A DNA stretch of 50,466 nucleotides from Campylobacteraceae bacterium (GTDB lineage Bacteria > Campylobacterota > Campylobacteria > Campylobacterales > Sulfurovaceae): NCBI GenBank assembly GCA_027068975.1, contig JALXFN010000095.1, forward strand, positions 1 to 50,466. Reading direction: 5' to 3'. Below the pieces are notes generated by a model. The model did not search any database, had not been told where the DNA came from, and saw nothing but the letters and a program-made list of their open reading frames with translations. Made by a program: the position numbers and the translations under genes. Within the stretch, counting starts at the first letter, position 1. The number at the start of each line of letters is the position of its first letter. Shown here piece after piece: positions 38,074 through 45,403 of this stretch.

Positions 38074-39969
38074 ATGTTGTACTTCCTAGATAATCTTTCC
38101 GTAAATTTTCTAAATACGCTAAAACGCTTCCCCATGGTTAGTCTCTCAGCCTACCTTATGACACTTATTTTACTTATCTTCTCCATTACGGGTCATGGAC
38201 TTATGGAGAAGTATCCAAACTATGATTTGGCTAACAAAATAGCATTTTTAATGACCCTTGCTATGCCTCTCTTTTTTGTTTTAAAACTCTCTTCTAAAAA
38301 ACAGTTTATGACACTTATAGGTATGGCTCTTCTAGTTGGCTACTATTTTCTTTTTATTCCTGATAATTTAGAAAATGCAAACTCTGCATTTTTCCAAAGA
38401 CACTTTTTATGGATAGTAGCATTAATGATATTTTCCATAGTAGCACCTTTTCTTTTTCGTCCAACAAACAATGAAGATTTTTGGGAGTGGACACAGCAGA
38501 TTGTTTTTGCACTTTTAGCAACATTACTCTTCTCGATTGTACTGTTTTTAGGGTTAGAAGGAGCAAGATATGCACTAGAAAAACTTTTTAATATTACTGC
38601 TTTACCTCGCTTTAAACATCGAGTAGAAGAGATATTTATGCTTACAATATTTGGGCTTTTTTCTATCAACTACTTTTTATCACAAGTTCCAAAAAATCCT
38701 CTACTTATAACTTCCAGACCCTATAGTAAAATAGAAAATATCTTTACTAAATACATCTTAACTCCTTTGGTTATCATCTATTTTCTTATTCTTTTTGCTT
38801 ATACCTTTAAAATTATATACCTTAACCAATTCCCAACAGGGGTTCTTGCTTGGCTTGTACTCATTTTTTCAGGGCTTGGCATAGTAACATTTCTTTTTTG
38901 GACACCTTTATGGGGTGAAAAAATCAAAAAATACAAAAAACTAATTTGGATAGCCATACTTCTACAAACCTTTGTTCTAGCCATAAGTATCTATATGCGT
39001 ATAGAGCAGTATGGCTTAACAGAAAACCGTTACTTCATAGCCTTGGCAGGAGTTTGGTTATTTGTAACCTCACTCTACTTTATCGTTTTAAAAAATGCCT
39101 CTTATAAATGGATATTTATTACCATTCCTCTGCTGATAGTAGTTTCCCTATCTGGTCCCTTTTCTGCTAGAGAGCTTTCAAAAGCGAGTCAAGTAGAGAA
39201 ATTACAAACACTTTTAGGTACTTCAATGCCCCTATCAGAAGAGTCAAACAGCACAGTAAAGTACCAAATATCAAGTAAAATAGAGTATCTGTTTAGAAAA
39301 CATGGCATCGACTCTCTTATGCCAGTGATACCTGAGATAGTGGCTAACTATAAACCAAAAAATAATAAACAAAATGATTGTGAAGCAATATCTTATGATG
39401 GTTCATTCCCTTATTATGCTACAAAAAAATTGGGCTTTAACTTCATAGACAAGTGGCAATGGGAACAAAACTTAAGATATGAAGCGAAAAATATACCTAT
39501 CTATATTCATTCCATTTATCCCAATAATACGACTACCTTGAACATAAAAGGCTATGATTGGCTACAATCTTTCTCTTTTTATAATCCAGCAGAAGAAGTA
39601 AACATAAGAGGACCACTCTACTGCCCTCCAATGGCTGAAGAGATACCTGATGACTTCAACAACACTACGCCATTTACACTCAAAACAGATAACGATTATA
39701 TCCATATTGAAAAAGAGAAAAAGAGCATAGCTAAGATAAAAATAGATACATTCATAAGCACCGTTAAAGAGAAATGGGAGGAGCAATATAAAAACAATGA
39801 CAAAACGCTTACTCCTTTTCAAGAAGCTGGATTGAAACCAAAAGATTTAACGCTTGAATATGAAGATTCAGAGATAAAAGTAAAGTTCTTTTTTCAGTCG
39901 CTTGAATTTTCACAAAAAAAGCATAAACTGATACAGTATAATGGAAGAGTGCTTATTCATGAAAAATAG
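38074..39969 (+). CDS. DUF4153 polytopic membrane protein
   Basis: A 631-residue protein whose first 370 residues contain about ten hydrophobic segments (SLSAYLMTLILLIFSITGHG, GMALLVGYYFLFIP, WIVALMIFSIVAPFLF and others). The block FFQRHFLWIVALM..WEWTQQIVFALLATLLFSI matches the DUF4153 family as I know it. The last 260 residues are hydrophilic and likely periplasmic, with YDGSFPYYATKKLGFNF. It diverges from addB across only 62 bases, with AAAAGG before the ATG. The function of the family is not known. Confidence 0.82.
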   Translation: MLYFLDNLSVNFLNTLKRFPMVSLSAYLMTLILLIFSITGHGLMEKYPNYDLANKIAFLMTLAMPLFFVLKLSSKKQFMTLIGMALLVGYYFLFIPDNLENANSAFFQRHFLWIVALMIFSIVAPFLFRPTNNEDFWEWTQQIVFALLATLLFSIVLFLGLEGARYALEKLFNITALPRFKHRVEEIFMLTIFGLFSINYFLSQVPKNPLLITSRPYSKIENIFTKYILTPLVIIYFLILFAYTFKIIYLNQFPTGVLAWLVLIFSGLGIVTFLFWTPLWGEKIKKYKKLIWIAILLQTFVLAISIYMRIEQYGLTENRYFIALAGVWLFVTSLYFIVLKNASYKWIFITIPLLIVVSLSGPFSARELSKASQVEKLQTLLGTSMPLSEESNSTVKYQISSKIEYLFRKHGIDSLMPVIPEIVANYKPKNNKQNDCEAISYDGSFPYYATKKLGFNFIDKWQWEQNLRYEAKNIPIYIHSIYPNNTTTLNIKGYDWLQSFSFYNPAEEVNIRGPLYCPPMAEEIPDDFNNTTPFTLKTDNDYIHIEKEKKSIAKIKIDTFISTVKEKWEEQYKNNDKTLTPFQEAGLKPKDLTLEYEDSEIKVKFFFQSLEFSQKKHKLIQYNGRVLIHEK

Positions 39970-40023
39970 TTGATATATATTAGTTTTTATGTTATACTTT
40001 TTTAATCTTGGAGGGTTATAGCT

Positions 40024-40962
40024 ATGAACATAGTATTATTAGACAGTAAGACACTTGGTAGTGATTTAGATTTAACTCCATTACAAGAGCTTGGTGAACT
40101 AACCACGTTCTCAACAACTGCATCTTCCCAAACAAAAAAACGCATAGAAGATGCTACGATAGTAATAACCAATAAAGTGGTGATTACTAAAGAGCTTATG
40201 CAAAATTCCTCTAAGCTAAAACTCATCTGCATCGCTGCTACAGGTATGAATAATGTTGACTTAGGTGCTGCAGAAGAGTTAGGAATCATGGTTAAAAATG
40301 TATCTGGCTACTCTACAAATTCTGTTGTTCAACACACTTTTGCTTTGGCTCTTTCTCTCATGCAAAGAGTCTCTTACTATAATCAGAGTGTACAAAGTGG
40401 GATATGGAGTGATTCTGACCTCTTCACCGATGTCTCTAACCCTTTTTGTGAAATAGCTGGTAAAAAATGGGGAATCATAGGTCTAGGAACCATAGGTAAA
40501 GAAGTTGCAAGGGTTGCCGAAGCATTTGGAGCCAATATTGAGTACTTCTCTACTTCTGGAGAAAATAAGATTAACGACTATCATCACTCTGAGATTGATG
40601 AACTCTTAAGTATCTGTGATATTGTCTCTATTCATTGTCCTCTAAACAATACTACTCAAAACCTTATAGATGCATCAAGACTTAAACTCCTAAAAGATAA
40701 AGCCATACTACTTAACCTTGCTCGTGGTGCTATTGTTAACGAAGAGGACTTAGCAGAAGAGTTAAATAGACGAGAAATTTATGTAGGACTAGATGTTCTA
40801 GCTAAAGAGCCTATAGAGAAAGATAACCCTCTTTTACATGTTAAAGATAAAAATAGACTCATTATAACGCCACATATTGCTTGGTCAAGTATAGAGGCAC
40901 GAAAAAAGCTTTTAGAAGGAATTGTTGAGAATATTGAGACCTTTATAAAGCAAAAAACCTAG
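40024..40962 (+). CDS. D-2-hydroxyacid dehydrogenase (NAD-dependent)
   Basis: A 312-residue enzyme with the D-isomer-specific dehydrogenase layout. The Rossmann motif is GIIGLGTIGKEVARVAEAFG near residue 152. The catalytic arginine is in LNLARGAIVNEEDL, the glutamate in GLDVLAKEPIEKDNPL and the histidine in ITPHIAWSS. These enzymes reduce 2-keto acids such as hydroxypyruvate, glyoxylate or pyruvate; sequence alone does not choose between them, although the KNVSGYSTNSVVQHTFAL segment is like glycerate/hydroxypyruvate reductases. GGAGGG lies eight bases before the ATG. It follows the DUF4153 gene by 54 bases and may share its transcript. Confidence 0.93.
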   Translation: MNIVLLDSKTLGSDLDLTPLQELGELTTFSTTASSQTKKRIEDATIVITNKVVITKELMQNSSKLKLICIAATGMNNVDLGAAEELGIMVKNVSGYSTNSVVQHTFALALSLMQRVSYYNQSVQSGIWSDSDLFTDVSNPFCEIAGKKWGIIGLGTIGKEVARVAEAFGANIEYFSTSGENKINDYHHSEIDELLSICDIVSIHCPLNNTTQNLIDASRLKLLKDKAILLNLARGAIVNEEDLAEELNRREIYVGLDVLAKEPIEKDNPLLHVKDKNRLIITPHIAWSSIEARKKLLEGIVENIETFIKQKT

Positions 40963-41438
40963 TTTTTAGAGCTATTTGTATAATAATTAATAAAATTAAA
41001 TACTCTATATTTAAATCATAATAATTATTAATATTAAGGAATTATAAATATTTGAATATTAAATAAATATTAATTTATTTTTATAGTTTAATAGTTAAAA
41101 TATTTTTTATGTGTTATAATTTTCTTAGCAGGATATATTTATAACGTAGACCTCCTCCTTCCTTTAATAAATTTTAATATTTATATTCTGCAGAGGTGTT
41201 TTAAGCTATTATAATTAAATATTTTTTTCTCTGTCTCGTCAACAGAACCAAAGCTTAAACATCTCAACCCTTCTTAAATAAAACTCTGTCCTAGTTGATA
41301 AAAAAGCAAAATTCCACTTTATATCATATATTTCTTAATATTTTTTTTAATTATATTTTTTTATATATTGATAGAAATACACGTTAAAAACACTTTAATA
41401 TTTTATAATACAAAAAATAAAAAATAAAAGGATTACAA
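40963..41438. other. AT-rich gap without a gene
   Basis: 476 bases, mostly A/T. It holds a TATAAT-type box near 41115 (TGTTATAATTTT) and, at 41253-41268, a 16-base motif GCTTAAACATCTCAAC that recurs at 45309. No open frame with protein-like content is seen. Confidence 0.5.
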
Positions 41439-42287
41439 ATGATAAATAAACGTTTGGTCGTTATTACCCCTGTTTATAAAAAAGAGTTATCTGAAAATGA
41501 ATATTTATCTATAAAATCTTCTCTTCAAAATTTAAAAAATTATGATAAGGTTATTATTGCACCTGAAAAATTTTTAAAAGATCAAGAATTTATTGATATC
41601 TGGAATGAGTATGGCTATAGAGTAGTTTTTTTTAAAGACAAATACTTTATTAATACTGACAGCTATAATAGATTAATGTTAAATAAAATATTTTATAAAA
41701 AATTTACTGATTATGAATATATGTTAATTGTACAGTTAGATGTTTTGATTTTTTCTAACTCTCTAGATTATTGGATGAATAAAGATCTTGACTATGTTGG
41801 AGCACCTTGGGTTAACAATGACCTTCATGGTATGCGATTTCATTTTTCAGGTAATGGAGGATTATCTTTACGTAAAATAAAAACATTCCTTTCGGTATTA
41901 GAGTCTACTCAACTTTCAAAAAAACAAGATTATTATGGAGTATTACCAATATCAGGAAATCTTAAAACTATTTTACTTTTATCAGTACTATTTAAATTGA
42001 ATTTTAAATATAATGCAAATATTTTTAAATATTTTTATAAAAAACAAGAAGATTATTTTTGGGCATTATATGCACACTTTTTCGTTAAAGAGTTTAAAGT
42101 AGCAAGTATAGAAGACTCGCTTTCTTTTGCCTTTGAACGTTACCCTGAATACTGTTTTGAACAAAATAATAAGTCTATACCATTTGGAGTACATGCATGG
42201 GAAAAATACAATCCTGACTTTTGGAAAAAACATAAAGCAAATATATTCAATAATAAAGAGAATTTTTATTCTAAGATGTGTTCGTGA
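41439..42287 (+). CDS. DUF5672-type glycosyltransferase
   Basis: A 282-residue protein that opens VVITPVYKKELSENEYLSIK. It contains YMLIVQLDVLIFSNSLDYWM, followed by LDYVGAPWVNNDL and SGNGGLSLRKIKTFLSVL, the pattern of DUF5672, a GT-A-like family found in surface polysaccharide loci. LDVLIF takes the place of the metal-binding DxD strand. No membrane segment is seen. The coding sequence is more AT-rich than its neighbours and no other sugar genes lie near it, which suggests transfer. AAAGGATTACAA is the ribosome-binding site. Confidence 0.82.
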   Translation: MINKRLVVITPVYKKELSENEYLSIKSSLQNLKNYDKVIIAPEKFLKDQEFIDIWNEYGYRVVFFKDKYFINTDSYNRLMLNKIFYKKFTDYEYMLIVQLDVLIFSNSLDYWMNKDLDYVGAPWVNNDLHGMRFHFSGNGGLSLRKIKTFLSVLESTQLSKKQDYYGVLPISGNLKTILLLSVLFKLNFKYNANIFKYFYKKQEDYFWALYAHFFVKEFKVASIEDSLSFAFERYPEYCFEQNNKSIPFGVHAWEKYNPDFWKKHKANIFNNKENFYSKMCS

Positions 42288-42521
42288 ACTACCTCTAGGT
42301 GGTCCCCGACCCGAATTTAAATCCAAAGTGCAATTTCTAAATTTGAGATTACTTACGATTACGTTCACCTGCCTCCTAGACTGCTAGACTGTAGACCCAT
42401 AGCCATGGAGAGACCCAAATTTAAATTTGAGTGTTTCTTATCGCAACATTAAATATATAATATTTTGCTATAATTGTCTTTAACTATTTTAACTTCAAGT
42501 AGTTTACAAAAAGGATTTTAA
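42288..42521. other. Odd intergenic segment with short repeats
   Basis: 234 bases after the glycosyltransferase gene. Its first part is unusually GC-rich for this region (GGTGGTCCCCGACCCG). GACCCGAATTTAAATC and GACCCAAATTTAAATT form a near-repeat about 110 bases apart. It may be a relic of an inserted element. It also contains the upstream region of the Crp/Fnr gene. Confidence 0.4.
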
Positions 42522-43199
42522 ATGAAAAATATAGTAGACCTCCCCTTACCTTTTGAAAATCTAGAACCTTCCTTACAAAATAGAATAAATACTCAAGCAC
42601 AAATCGTTACATTAAACAGAGGTGATGATGTCTACTTCGCAGATAAATTAAAAGATTATGTCTATGTTGTAAAAAAAGGAAAGATAAAAAGTTACCAACT
42701 CAATATTGAGAATGGAAAAGAGCAAACACTCTATATATACAGCAACAATCATATCTTTGATACAGTTATCATTTTAGATGGAGAAGATCATGATGTATGT
42801 TATGAGGTGCTAGAAGAGAGTACTCTTGTTATGTACCCTATTGAGTTTATACGTAATTTACTTTATCATTCTCCTGAATTTAGTCGAAAGTTTTATCTAT
42901 ATATGGCACAACAAATGCGTTATATAGAAGAGATGCTGACTGATGTCTCTCTCTACCCTACTGCTGAAAGAGTTATAAAACTTATTCTACAAGACTTTAA
43001 GCCCAGTAATATATTTCGTTTCAATATTCTTGAAGGACTGTCCCATACGGAAACTGCAAATCTTATAGGTACAGTAAGGAATGTATTGGAAAGACATCTA
43101 AAAAATTTAAAAAATGAAAATATGATTGATATAGTCAATAGAAAGATTCAAGTTTTAGATGCAGAAAAACTTCTTAAAAAAGTTAATCTTTTAGCATAA
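42522..43199 (+). CDS. Crp/Fnr-family transcription regulator
   Basis: A 225-residue protein. Residues about 15-125 form a cyclic-nucleotide-binding-like beta-roll (VTLNRGDDVYFADKLKDYVY, VVKKGKIKSYQLNIENGKEQ). A long dimer helix follows at about 125-150, then a Crp-type helix-turn-helix near 175-205 (LEGLSHTETANLIGTVRNVL, with ERHLKNLKNENMI). No N-terminal cysteine cluster is present, so it is not an oxygen-sensing Fe-S Fnr. The ligand could be small or absent, as in NssR-like proteins. It directly precedes yfdX, hist-fold and hdeD-type genes on the same strand and may control them. Confidence 0.9.
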   Translation: MKNIVDLPLPFENLEPSLQNRINTQAQIVTLNRGDDVYFADKLKDYVYVVKKGKIKSYQLNIENGKEQTLYIYSNNHIFDTVIILDGEDHDVCYEVLEESTLVMYPIEFIRNLLYHSPEFSRKFYLYMAQQMRYIEEMLTDVSLYPTAERVIKLILQDFKPSNIFRFNILEGLSHTETANLIGTVRNVLERHLKNLKNENMIDIVNRKIQVLDAEKLLKKVNLLA

Positions 43200-43238
43200 T
43201 TGTTACTCAGGTAGCAAAACTATCTTGCTCCGTCACGA

Positions 43239-43244
43239 TATAAT
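43239..43244 (+). promoter_or_regulatory. -10 box of the YfdX-histone-HdeD cluster
   Basis: TATAAT (in CGATATAATTC) lies 55 bases before the yfdX ATG. Just upstream is an imperfect inverted repeat AGCAA-N7-TTGCT (43213-43229), placed over the -35 region where a Crp/Fnr-type protein could act, and downstream is TTTAG-N9-CTAAA (43254-43272). Confidence 0.55.
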
Positions 43245-43299
43245 TCTTTCACATTTAGTCATATAGGCTAAATAAATTTTATTCACAAGGACTAAAAAA

Positions 43300-44184
43300 A
43301 TGAAAAAATTATTTCTCTCGTCATTAGCTGCATCTCTGTTGGTTACAGCTTCTATTGCAAAAGAAGCAACACCACAGAATACAGCAGTTAAGCAAGTGAA
43401 CAATGCAGCGATTAGTAAAGCAAGAAAAAATGCTATGGAAAATCAAGTTAAAGTTATACAAGAGGCTGTAGACTCACTAAAATATGCACATAATGCACTA
43501 AATGAACTCTATAAAGGTAACCAAGAAAAAGCCTCTAAATCTCTTGAAAAAGCTTTAGGAAAACTAGAAGTTACATTAGCCTCAAAAAATGTACCTAAAC
43601 TTTTACCTGTTGATAGTCATATTGCTGTAAATGAACTTATTACAAGTAGTAATGCGATTAAAGAAGCAGTGAAACATGCTAAAGACCTTTTAGATGATGA
43701 TAAACTACAAGCAGCAAAAGCCATACTTGAACCACTAAAAAGTGAAATTGATATTACAGTTGTAAGTCTTCCATTAGCAACATATCCTAATGCACTTAAA
43801 GAGACAGCAAAGCTAATACATGACAATAAAATAGATGAGGCAAAGGTTGTTCTTGATTTAGCACTCAATACTTTAGTGGTAACAGAAAAAATTATTCCTA
43901 TTCCACTAGTAGAAGCAACAGAACTTATTGCTGCAGCAGCTGAAGTTGCAGAAAAAGACCCCAAAACGGCAAAACTCTATCTTGATGCTGCACAAGAAGC
44001 ATTGAAAATATCTAAACAACTTGGATATGTAAGTACAAGTGATATTACATACAAAGCTTTAGATGATGCAATTTCATCATTGAAGTTAGATGCAACTTCT
44101 GCAGAGGTTAAAGGGTTCTTTACTAATTTAGAAAATAAATTAAAAGACTTTACATCAAAAGTATTTTCACCAAAAGATAAATAA
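43300..44184 (+). CDS. YfdX-family periplasmic stress protein
   Basis: A 294-residue protein with a signal peptide (MKKLFLSSLAASLLVTASIA). A helical body follows with KVIQEAVDSLKYAHNALNEL, KASKSLEKALGKLEVTLAS and AAAEVAEKDPKTAKLYLDAA, the pattern of the YfdX family. In enterobacteria YfdX is a periplasmic protein under the EvgA acid and drug resistance regulon, and has been linked to chaperone-like activity. AAGGAC is the ribosome-binding site. It is transcribed with the next two genes, with gaps of 60 and 12 bases. Confidence 0.85.
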   Translation: MKKLFLSSLAASLLVTASIAKEATPQNTAVKQVNNAAISKARKNAMENQVKVIQEAVDSLKYAHNALNELYKGNQEKASKSLEKALGKLEVTLASKNVPKLLPVDSHIAVNELITSSNAIKEAVKHAKDLLDDDKLQAAKAILEPLKSEIDITVVSLPLATYPNALKETAKLIHDNKIDEAKVVLDLALNTLVVTEKIIPIPLVEATELIAAAAEVAEKDPKTAKLYLDAAQEALKISKQLGYVSTSDITYKALDDAISSLKLDATSAEVKGFFTNLENKLKDFTSKVFSPKDK

Positions 44185-44190
44185 TGATTG

Positions 44191-44213
44191 TTTAGTAGCA
44201 AAATGCTACTAAA
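44191..44213. repeat. Perfect palindrome between yfdX and the histone-fold gene
   Basis: TTTAGTAGCA, loop AAA, TGCTACTAAA: 10-base arms, 32 bases before the next ATG. The left arm shares GTAGCAAAA with the element at 43212-43220 upstream of yfdX. It may be an mRNA processing or attenuation hairpin, or a regulator site; no T run follows. Confidence 0.7.
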
Positions 44214-44244
44214 GATATTGAAAAATAGAATAAAAAGGGAAAAA

Positions 44245-44694
44245 ATGGCAGTAGTAGGATTTACAAAATTGGAGGCACTGTTTAGAAAAGCAGCTTCAAT
44301 AGACATAAAAAAAGGTCATGCAAAACATATTACAGATATTGTAGAAGCTAAGTTAGTTGATTTACTCATAGCAGCTGAACGAAATGCAAATCTAAATGGA
44401 AGAGATGTTATTTGGGCATCTGATTTACCCATTACAAAAGGGCTTCAAGAGACAATCATTAGTTTAAGAAAATTAGAAGAGGAGATAGCAGTAGAGACAA
44501 TTTTAGAGTTTTTAACCACTGTTCCACCATTGAAATATGGCTTATCAGAAGATACAGAGGCTCAACTACCAGAAATTACTGGTGCACTTCTTATTACTAT
44601 GGCAAAAATTATGAAAGAAGTAGATGGTAATGACAGAGCTTTAGACCATGAAACCATTGCTAAAACGAAAAGAATTATGGATTTAACACTTTAA
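44245..44694 (+). CDS. DUF1931 histone-fold protein
   Basis: A 149-residue protein starting at the ATG at 44245, which has AAGGGA upstream; the earlier ATG at 44188 lies before the intergenic palindrome and is rejected. The sequence MAVVGFTKLEALFRKAASID, then RNANLNGRDVIWASDLPITK, matches the DUF1931 family, which includes the Aquifex protein whose structure shows two histone folds in one chain. Two helix-strand-helix units can be seen: residues about 5-65 and 80-145, the second with LLITMAKIMKEVDGNDRALD. DNA binding is possible but not shown. It lies between YfdX and HdeD genes. Confidence 0.85.
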   Translation: MAVVGFTKLEALFRKAASIDIKKGHAKHITDIVEAKLVDLLIAAERNANLNGRDVIWASDLPITKGLQETIISLRKLEEEIAVETILEFLTTVPPLKYGLSEDTEAQLPEITGALLITMAKIMKEVDGNDRALDHETIAKTKRIMDLTL

Positions 44695-44706
44695 AAGGAG
44701 TCCACT

Positions 44707-45267
44707 ATGGTACGTTACAGTCTATTGACAAACAATAAAGATTTATTAGAGAAATTTAGTAAATATTCTAAAATATATGGAGTAATATTTCTGCTAATTG
44801 GTTTAGCAGGGATTGTTTTCCCTTATATTATGTCTTTGACAACAGCCGTTATCTATGCATGGTTTTTACTCTTTAGTGCATTTATGATAGGTTTTCATAC
44901 ATGGCAGACCAATAAAAAAGATTGGCTAGGGTGGCTGAAAACTGTTATTTTTCTTATGGTAAGTATTTTAATGATTATTAATCCTGTTACTGCTGTTGCC
45001 ACACTTGGTATTTTATTTGCCATATACTTTTTTATGGATGCTTTTAGTTCAAGTGCATTGGCATTTGAACTAAAACCAGCAAAAATGTGGTGGGTATCAT
45101 TGCTCAATGGGTTACTCTCATTGATTATTGGTATCTACTTTATTATTGGTTGGCCCATAAGCTCTATGTTTTTAGTAGGTTTTCTAGTAGGAATCAGTCT
45201 TTTCTTTGATGGAATTGCACTGTTAACTTTAGGAAGTGCTGCAAAAACATTGGAAAAAGAAGTATAA
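44707..45267 (+). CDS. HdeD-family membrane protein (DUF308)
   Basis: A 186-residue protein with six membrane segments, among them YGVIFLLIGLAGIVFPYIMS, WLKTVIFLMVSILMIINPV and GLLSLIIGIYFIIGWPISSM. The internal repeat of paired segments and the GI(V/Y)..P motifs match HdeD, a DUF308 inner-membrane protein linked to acid resistance in E. coli. AAAGGAGTCC lies five bases before the ATG. It follows the histone-fold gene by 12 bases and ends the cluster, with a hairpin after it. Confidence 0.88.
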   Translation: MVRYSLLTNNKDLLEKFSKYSKIYGVIFLLIGLAGIVFPYIMSLTTAVIYAWFLLFSAFMIGFHTWQTNKKDWLGWLKTVIFLMVSILMIINPVTAVATLGILFAIYFFMDAFSSSALAFELKPAKMWWVSLLNGLLSLIIGIYFIIGWPISSMFLVGFLVGISLFFDGIALLTLGSAAKTLEKEV

Positions 45268-45270
45268 TAA

Positions 45271-45304
45271 TTTTAAGGGACTTATATTTATTAGCCCCTT
45301 AAAA
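45271..45304 (+). terminator. Hairpin after the HdeD gene
   Basis: TTTTAAGGG and CCCTTAAAA are perfect 9-base arms with a 16-base loop, starting four bases after the stop. The T run is weak (CTTTGCTT), so confidence is limited. Confidence 0.5.
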
Positions 45305-45403
45305 CTTTGCTTAAACATCTCAACTTCTAAATTAACCCAATCAAAAAAACTATACTAAAGCTTACATAAGGTATTTTTTCTAAAAAGACTTCATGGAGCA
45401 ATA

